From Chloroflexota bacterium (lineage in GTDB: Bacteria; Chloroflexota; Anaerolineae; B4-G1): DNA of 64,000 nucleotides. This document shows positions 59,770 through 64,000 of the stretch, piece by piece. Under the pieces are notes generated by a model. That model worked only from the letters and a program-made list of their open reading frames with translations. It was not told the origin of the DNA and searched no databases. The first letter of the stretch is position 1. Each line of letters opens with the position of its first letter. The stretch is from NCBI GenBank assembly GCA_024232355.1, contig JAAEPW010000499.1:3017-67016 (forward strand), in the 5' to 3' direction. The translations under genes were made by a program, and so were the position numbers.

Positions 59770-60771
59770 TCAGCTCTGCAAAAAAGTATTCAGTGATTGA
59801 TCGACCCGCGTCAGTGCCACGGCCGCCGTGCCCAATATTCCCACTTGATCACCCAACTCGGCCCGCACGACGCGCACCGTCTGCGCTGGTCTGGGGAAGG
59901 CGTGCCGGACGATGGCATTTCGCACCAGGTCAAAAAGCTCCTCCCCAATATGAGTCAACCCACCTCCGATAACGATCAGTTGCGGGTTAAACAGATTCAC
60001 CAAGTTGGCCACGCCGATTCCCAAATAGTTCATCGCTTTGGCCAATATTTCTCGTGCCTCTGTGTCCCCTTGGGCAGCAGCCCGGGCAACCAGTTCTGCC
60101 GTGATGCGATCTGTATCGTTCTCTACCAGATCAATGATATGAGTGGGCACGCCACGAGCCACGCGCTCGCGCGCCCGGTGCGCGATAGCCGTGCCAGAGG
60201 CCAGCGATTCCAGGCACCCCCGATTGCCGCAACCGCAAAGCGGTCCGTCAGGTGCAACGGTCGTGTGGCCGATCTCACCCGCCATCCCATCGGCGCCATA
60301 GTACAGTTTTCCATCGAGGATCAAGCCGCTCCCCACGCCGGTGCTGGCTGTAACATAGATCATGTGCTTGGTACCGCGCCCGGCTCCAAAGTGAAATTCC
60401 CCCAACGCGGCGGCATTGGTATCCTTTTCCAAAAAGGCCGTAATTCCGAGACCATCCTCGACAAGCTGCCTCAGAGGCACACCTTTCCACCCAGGCAGAT
60501 TGGGCGGAGACATGGTCGTGCCGGTCTCGATCTCCAGGGGGCCTGGCGCTGCGATTCCCACCGCCGCGACTTGAGACCGCGTCACCCCCGATTGCGCCAT
60601 CACCTTGCGGGCAGCGTCCAACATGCGGGCAACGACGGCCTGCTGCCCCTCTGCCGCCTCGGTTCTGCGGTAATCGCGGGCTACGATCCCCCCAGAACAA
60701 TTTACTAGGGCGGTGCTGATCTTGGTACCACCCAAATCAATGCCAATGACGAGCTGCTCAGAAATCACCAT
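59770..60771 (-). CDS. ROK-family sugar kinase
   Basis: A 333-aa ROK kinase, probably glucokinase-like. VIGIDLGGTKISTALV is the ATP phosphate loop, KDTNAAALGEFHFGAGRG the sugar-binding motif, and EIGHTTVAPDGPLCGCGNRGCLESLASG the ROK zinc motif (His and three Cys). A separate HTH is absent, so it is an enzyme, not a ROK repressor. AGGAG precedes the ATG. A consensus promoter with direct repeats lies upstream (60832-60877). It lies ahead of the DeoR-type regulator in the same direction and diverges from the ABC transporter. Confidence 0.93.
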   Translation of the reverse strand: MVISEQLVIGIDLGGTKISTALVNCSGGIVARDYRRTEAAEGQQAVVARMLDAARKVMAQSGVTRSQVAAVGIAAPGPLEIETGTTMSPPNLPGWKGVPLRQLVEDGLGITAFLEKDTNAAALGEFHFGAGRGTKHMIYVTASTGVGSGLILDGKLYYGADGMAGEIGHTTVAPDGPLCGCGNRGCLESLASGTAIAHRARERVARGVPTHIIDLVENDTDRITAELVARAAAQGDTEAREILAKAMNYLGIGVANLVNLFNPQLIVIGGGLTHIGEELFDLVRNAIVRHAFPRPAQTVRVVRAELGDQVGILGTAAVALTRVDQSLNTFLQS

Positions 60772-60831
60772 TTTCTCCTGTCTTTTGATAGTTATCTAGT
60801 CGTGCAAACGTCAAGCCAAACGACAAACGTT

Positions 60832-60877
60832 ATTATACCATGAGTAAATGTTAAAAGTCAACAACATAATGTTAAAA
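60832..60877 (-). promoter_or_regulatory. Promoter of the ROK kinase with direct repeats
   Basis: On the minus strand TTGACT (60861-60856), an 18-bp spacer and TATAAT (60837-60832) with TG before it. AATGTTAAAA at 60847-60856 repeats exactly at 60868-60877, 21 bp (two helical turns) apart, one copy within the promoter spacer and one upstream of -35. This suggests cooperative regulator binding. Confidence 0.65.
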
Positions 60878-60902
60878 ATTGTTCGATTTCGCACACAAAT
60901 GC

Positions 60903-60947
60903 TTGACAACGAACACTCAATGTGCTAAAATAAACACATTGAGTGTT
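60903..60947 (+). promoter_or_regulatory. Promoter and inverted-repeat operator of the ABC transporter
   Basis: TTGACA (60903-60908), 17 bp and TAAAAT (60926-60931) with TGC before it form a near-consensus promoter. AACACTCAATGTG (60912-60924) and CACATTGAGTGTT (60935-60947) are perfect 13-bp inverted partners 10 bp apart, bracketing the -10. A bound repressor would block initiation. The divergent DeoR-type regulator is the best candidate. Confidence 0.75.
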
Positions 60948-61097
60948 TAGGTCAACCATCTAACAAAGTATATGCTCATATTCCAATCAACTGACACGCA
61001 GTTCCATACAAGGGGGTGATACTGAAAAAGTGATATATTTATGATAACAAGTTTTTGTAGAGTACAGCAACCCATATTACCTTTAAGGAGAAGAATC

Positions 61098-63197
61098 GTG
61101 AAAAAGCATCAATGGAAACTCACAATCCTGGCAGTCATTATGACTGTCACGTTACTCGTGACTTCTTGCGCGCAACCCACGCCCGAAGTGATCGTGGAGC
61201 GAGAAGAAGTTCAAGTAACCGTAGAGACCCAAGTGGAAGTGGAAGTAACCAAGGTCGTAGAAGCAACGCCTGTCCCACTTCCCCCAGAAATAAACGAAGC
61301 CCCCATGCTGCACGAACAAGTGCTGGCTGGCGAACTGCCTCCCCTGGAAGAGCGTATCCCCGCTGAACCAAAGGTGCTCCAAACGTTTGGTGAGGTTGGC
61401 AAGTACGGTGGAACCTGGCACCGCTTTGACACCAGTTTGTTTTACATTGGCTTGGCCCAATATGGCCACTCGCCCGTATGGTGGGTCAAGGACGGTCTGG
61501 AAAAAGAAGCTGGCCTGGCCAAGAGCTGGGAATCGAATGAGGACAAGACGGAATGGACGTTCTATTTCCGCGAAGGGACAAAATGGTCTGACGGCGTACC
61601 TTTTACCGTGGATGACATCATCTTTTGGTATGAGGATATGGCCCTGAATCAAGAGTATTCTACCGAGCAAGTCCCTGCCTGGCTAAAGGCTGCTGGTGAA
61701 CCCGCTGAACTGGAAAAGGTGGACGACTATACGATAAAGTTCAAATTTGCGGCGCCTAGCCCACTCTTTGTGGACTTTATGGCAATGTGGCCCAAGGGAC
61801 CGTTCTACCCCGGCGAGACATTGCTCGTTGCAAAACACTATATGATCCAGTTCCACCCCGACTATTCAGACGAATACGACAACTTTGACGTTTTTGATGA
61901 GAAAAAGCATTATCGAGCCAACGCTGAAGTCCCGGTGCTGACCGCCTGGATGCCGGTGGAAGTCGAAGCAGGCGTCAAGATGGTGCTAGAGCGCAACCCC
62001 TACTACTATGTGGTAGACCAGGCGGGCAATCAACTGCCCTACATCGATCACGTCGAGATCACCGTTGTCGAAAACCTGGACGTCAATATGCTAAAGGTCT
62101 TTGGCGGGGAAACAGAGATATGTGGACGGCCGTGCAAGTACAATGACCTGAGTAATATGGCGGCTTTTAGGCAGAACGAAACGACCGGCGGTTACACCAC
62201 GATGCTCTGGGATGGCGGTTCGGGCAGCATTCCTTTGTGGATGCCCAACTGGAACCATCCCGATGACGCCAAGCGGGAAGTTTACCAAACGACTCAATTC
62301 CGCAGGGCGTTGTCCCATGCCCTGGATCGAGAAAAAGTTCAGAAAACCATCTACTTTGGTACCGGCACGCTGAGCACCGGCACGTTTAGCCCCAAGGCGG
62401 TCGAATACCATAACTCGGAGCGAGGGCAAGAGTTGTACGAGCAGTGGCGGGACCTCGCCGTGACATTCGATCTCGAAAAAGCAGGCTCTCTGCTCGACGA
62501 GATCGGGGTTGTGGATGCGGATGGCGACGGCTGGCGCGATCTGCCCGATGGCAGCCCGTTGGAACTGCGCCTGGACTTTAACGCATCATCTGGATCTTCT
62601 TATGTCTCAGCCAACGAGATCCTAAGGGAAGGCTGGGAGGCCGTTGGTTTAAAGACTGCCTTTAACCCTCAGCCTGGCGAAGAGCTGACGGCTATGGGGA
62701 CAGCCGGTGAATTTGACATCCAACTCTATGGAGAGCTGGGCGATGGGCCGAACCACCTAGTATATCCCGCCTGGCTGGTGCCGATCGAAAGCTCCCGCTG
62801 GTCGCCCCTTTACGGTGCGTGGTATGCCATCGAGGGAACAGACGCGGAAGGCACCGAGCTGGATCTGGATCCGCGCGACAGGACGCCGCCGCGTGAAGAG
62901 CCCCCGGCCGACGGCCCCATCGCTCGCCTGCAAGAGCTGTATAAACTGGCCAAGAGCGAGCCTGACGACGACAAGAGACTGGAACTGACGCTCGACATGA
63001 TTCAGATTCACGTCGACGAGGGCCCCTTCTTCTTCGGCGCGCTGTCCAACACCCCAACCATTGTCGCATTCCAGAACAATGTGGGGAACGTGCCAACGCG
63101 CGAGCAGTTGGGAACGGGTGGCTTTACGAACCCGTGGATCATGACCTACTTTGGTATCATCCATCCCGAGCAGTTCTACTACACAGACATAGAATAA
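61098..63197 (+). CDS. ABC transporter solute-binding lipoprotein (family 5)
   Basis: A 699-aa protein. VKKHQWKLTILAVIMTVTLLVTSC is a lipoprotein signal (lipobox LVTSC; Cys 24). A charged linker precedes the family 5 fold: VGKYGGTWHRFD, ESNEDKTEWTFYFREGTKWSDGVPFTVDDIIFWYEDM, NQLPYIDHVEITVVENLDVNMLKVFGGETE, and QFRRALSHALDREKVQKTIYFG. Family 5 members bind peptides, nickel or oligosaccharides; the locus context favours sugars. The GTG at 61098 is chosen because AAGGAG lies just upstream and it begins a proper signal peptide. It is longer than most family members. Confidence 0.92.
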   Translation: MKKHQWKLTILAVIMTVTLLVTSCAQPTPEVIVEREEVQVTVETQVEVEVTKVVEATPVPLPPEINEAPMLHEQVLAGELPPLEERIPAEPKVLQTFGEVGKYGGTWHRFDTSLFYIGLAQYGHSPVWWVKDGLEKEAGLAKSWESNEDKTEWTFYFREGTKWSDGVPFTVDDIIFWYEDMALNQEYSTEQVPAWLKAAGEPAELEKVDDYTIKFKFAAPSPLFVDFMAMWPKGPFYPGETLLVAKHYMIQFHPDYSDEYDNFDVFDEKKHYRANAEVPVLTAWMPVEVEAGVKMVLERNPYYYVVDQAGNQLPYIDHVEITVVENLDVNMLKVFGGETEICGRPCKYNDLSNMAAFRQNETTGGYTTMLWDGGSGSIPLWMPNWNHPDDAKREVYQTTQFRRALSHALDREKVQKTIYFGTGTLSTGTFSPKAVEYHNSERGQELYEQWRDLAVTFDLEKAGSLLDEIGVVDADGDGWRDLPDGSPLELRLDFNASSGSSYVSANEILREGWEAVGLKTAFNPQPGEELTAMGTAGEFDIQLYGELGDGPNHLVYPAWLVPIESSRWSPLYGAWYAIEGTDAEGTELDLDPRDRTPPREEPPADGPIARLQELYKLAKSEPDDDKRLELTLDMIQIHVDEGPFFFGALSNTPTIVAFQNNVGNVPTREQLGTGGFTNPWIMTYFGIIHPEQFYYTDIE

Positions 63198-63210
63198 ACA
63201 GACGATGTTG

Positions 63211-63262
63211 CCCTCGTAACGAGGGTTGCCATACAAGGGGGGAGGATCACCTCCCCCCTTGT
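63211..63262 (+). terminator. Strong hairpins between the binding-protein and permease genes
   Basis: CCCTCGT/ACGAGGG at 63211-63225 is a small stem. ACAAGGGGGGAGG (63233-63245) and CCTCCCCCCTTGT (63250-63262) form a perfect 13-bp stem with a 4-nt loop ATCA. No T-run follows. The position between the gene for an abundant binding protein and its membrane partner fits transcript attenuation or 3'-end protection. Confidence 0.6.
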
Positions 63263-63304
63263 AGCTAAAAGCATTGGCAACCAAAGGCCATCAGGAGGTA
63301 TACA

Positions 63305-64000
63305 ATGGCAGGGTACTTTGCTCGACGTTTTCTTTACATGATAGTGACGTTGATATTTATCTCGATCATTGGGTTCGCCATCATTAATCTTCCGGCAGGC
63401 ACATTTATGGACGCTTATATGGCCACACTACGGCTGCAAGGAACCAGCACATCACAAGCGCAGATGGACGCGATCACGCAGCGATTTGGCCTCGACAAGC
63501 CGCTCTATGTGCAGTATTGGAAATGGATCACGGGATTCGTTCGTGGCGACTTTGGGCGCTCTTTCCAATTTCAGCGGCCCGTCAAAGAGTTGATCGGAGC
63601 GCGGTTGGCCTACACGGTTCTCATTGCCGTCGCCACTTTAGTTTTCGTCTGGGTCGTAGCCATCCCCATCGGCATCTATTCGGCAACCCACCAGTATTCT
63701 CTTGGCGATCACGTGTTCACCTTTATCGGCATGGCCGGAGTTTCTGTTCCCGGCTTTATGGTGGCATTGATACTGATGGTGGTGGCGCAGAGATACTTTG
63801 GTCAATCGGTAGGAGGGTTATTTTCCCCCGAGTATATAAACGCTCCCTGGAGTTGGGGCAAATTGCTCGATTTCTTGAGTCACTTGTGGATACCGATCGT
63901 GGTCGTGGGAGCCGGTGGTACCGCGGGTCTCACTCGTATGATGCGCGGGAATCTGCTAGATATCGTAAATATGCAGTACATCCAGGCTGCCCGGGCGAGA
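63305..64000 (+). CDS. ABC transporter permease (DppB-type), truncated by window end
   Basis: The ATG at 63305 follows AGGAGG. 232 codons are visible before the window ends. GYFARRFLYMIVTLIFISIIGF is the N-terminal helix, and LDKPLYVQYWKWITGFVRGDFGRSF is the conserved DppB/OppB periplasmic segment. TYSATHQ-like loop and further helices follow, and RMMRGNLLDIVNMQYIQAARAR is the EAA motif that contacts the ATPase. It is the membrane partner of the upstream binding lipoprotein; the second permease and ATPases probably follow beyond the window. Confidence 0.93.
   Translation, partial: MAGYFARRFLYMIVTLIFISIIGFAIINLPAGTFMDAYMATLRLQGTSTSQAQMDAITQRFGLDKPLYVQYWKWITGFVRGDFGRSFQFQRPVKELIGARLAYTVLIAVATLVFVWVVAIPIGIYSATHQYSLGDHVFTFIGMAGVSVPGFMVALILMVVAQRYFGQSVGGLFSPEYINAPWSWGKLLDFLSHLWIPIVVVGAGGTAGLTRMMRGNLLDIVNMQYIQAARAR

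Noticed and set aside
59770..60771. ROK protein as a NagC/XylR-type repressor
   Set aside because: It starts directly with the ATP phosphate loop and has no N-terminal helix-turn-helix, so it is a kinase.

Overview
The window looks like a chromosomal segment of an uncultured Chloroflexota bacterium, probably Anaerolineae-like. This is inferred from gene content and style, not from a marker-gene search. Pointers are GTG/TTG starts beside ATG, a complete dcw cluster with a CvpA gene inside it, Pro/Thr-linker Ig-like surface proteins, a DeoR regulator carrying a periplasmic-binding-protein-like module, and a long lipoprotein-type family-5 solute-binding protein. No rRNA, tRNA, CRISPR array, integrase or transposase was recognised.

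Layout. 1-3.4 kb: the end of a partial gene, then a minus-strand operon (HEAT-repeat protein, AhpD-like protein, alpha/beta hydrolase, glyoxalase-fold protein, AlkD-like alkylation-repair protein) driven by a consensus promoter with a LexA/SOS-type box in its spacer. 3.5-11.3 kb: plus-strand site-2-type protease, HD protein, TyrA-like dehydrogenase, GT4 glycosyltransferase, ABC-2 permease, PriA, and an ArsR-type regulator with a Cys/His-rich mini-protein sharing duplicated operators. 11.4-11.8 kb: an SCP2-domain gene with its own terminator.

12.2-29.9 kb: the dcw division and cell-wall cluster on the minus strand, in transcription order mraZ, rsmH, ftsL-like, ftsI, murF, mraY, an 87-aa protein of unknown function, murD, ftsW, murG, cvpA, murC, murB, ddl, ftsQ, ftsA, ftsZ. 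murE is missing from its usual place. Four 10-bp-phased TGGGN boxes at the mraZ promoter look like the MraZ operator.

30-39.3 kb (minus strand): a three-gene module (Ig/FlgD-like membrane protein, polytopic membrane protein, Ycf46-like AAA ATPase); an SCP2/iron-alcohol dehydrogenase/aldehyde:ferredoxin oxidoreductase unit; a methyltransferase and two small membrane proteins. 39.4-44.2 kb: mfd, pth and an Ig-like surface protein. 44.4-46 kb (plus strand): a GIY-YIG/Nudix fusion and a YesL-like membrane protein.

46-58 kb (minus strand) is the accessory, least understood part: two tandem paralogous gene pairs (one copy frameshifted), two SPFH proteins, a NarL-type response regulator and histidine kinase, a glycine-zipper mini-protein, a membrane protein with an N-terminal FAIM1-like domain, and a Ser/Thr kinase-ATPase-TPR gene broken by an in-frame TGA. 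Several palindromic elements lie between these genes.

58-64 kb: a DeoR-type regulator with an apparently permuted sugar-binding-protein module and a ROK kinase, divergent from an ABC transporter (binding lipoprotein, then a permease cut by the window end). Both divergent promoters carry repeats that look like operators. This reads as a sugar or oligosaccharide uptake locus.
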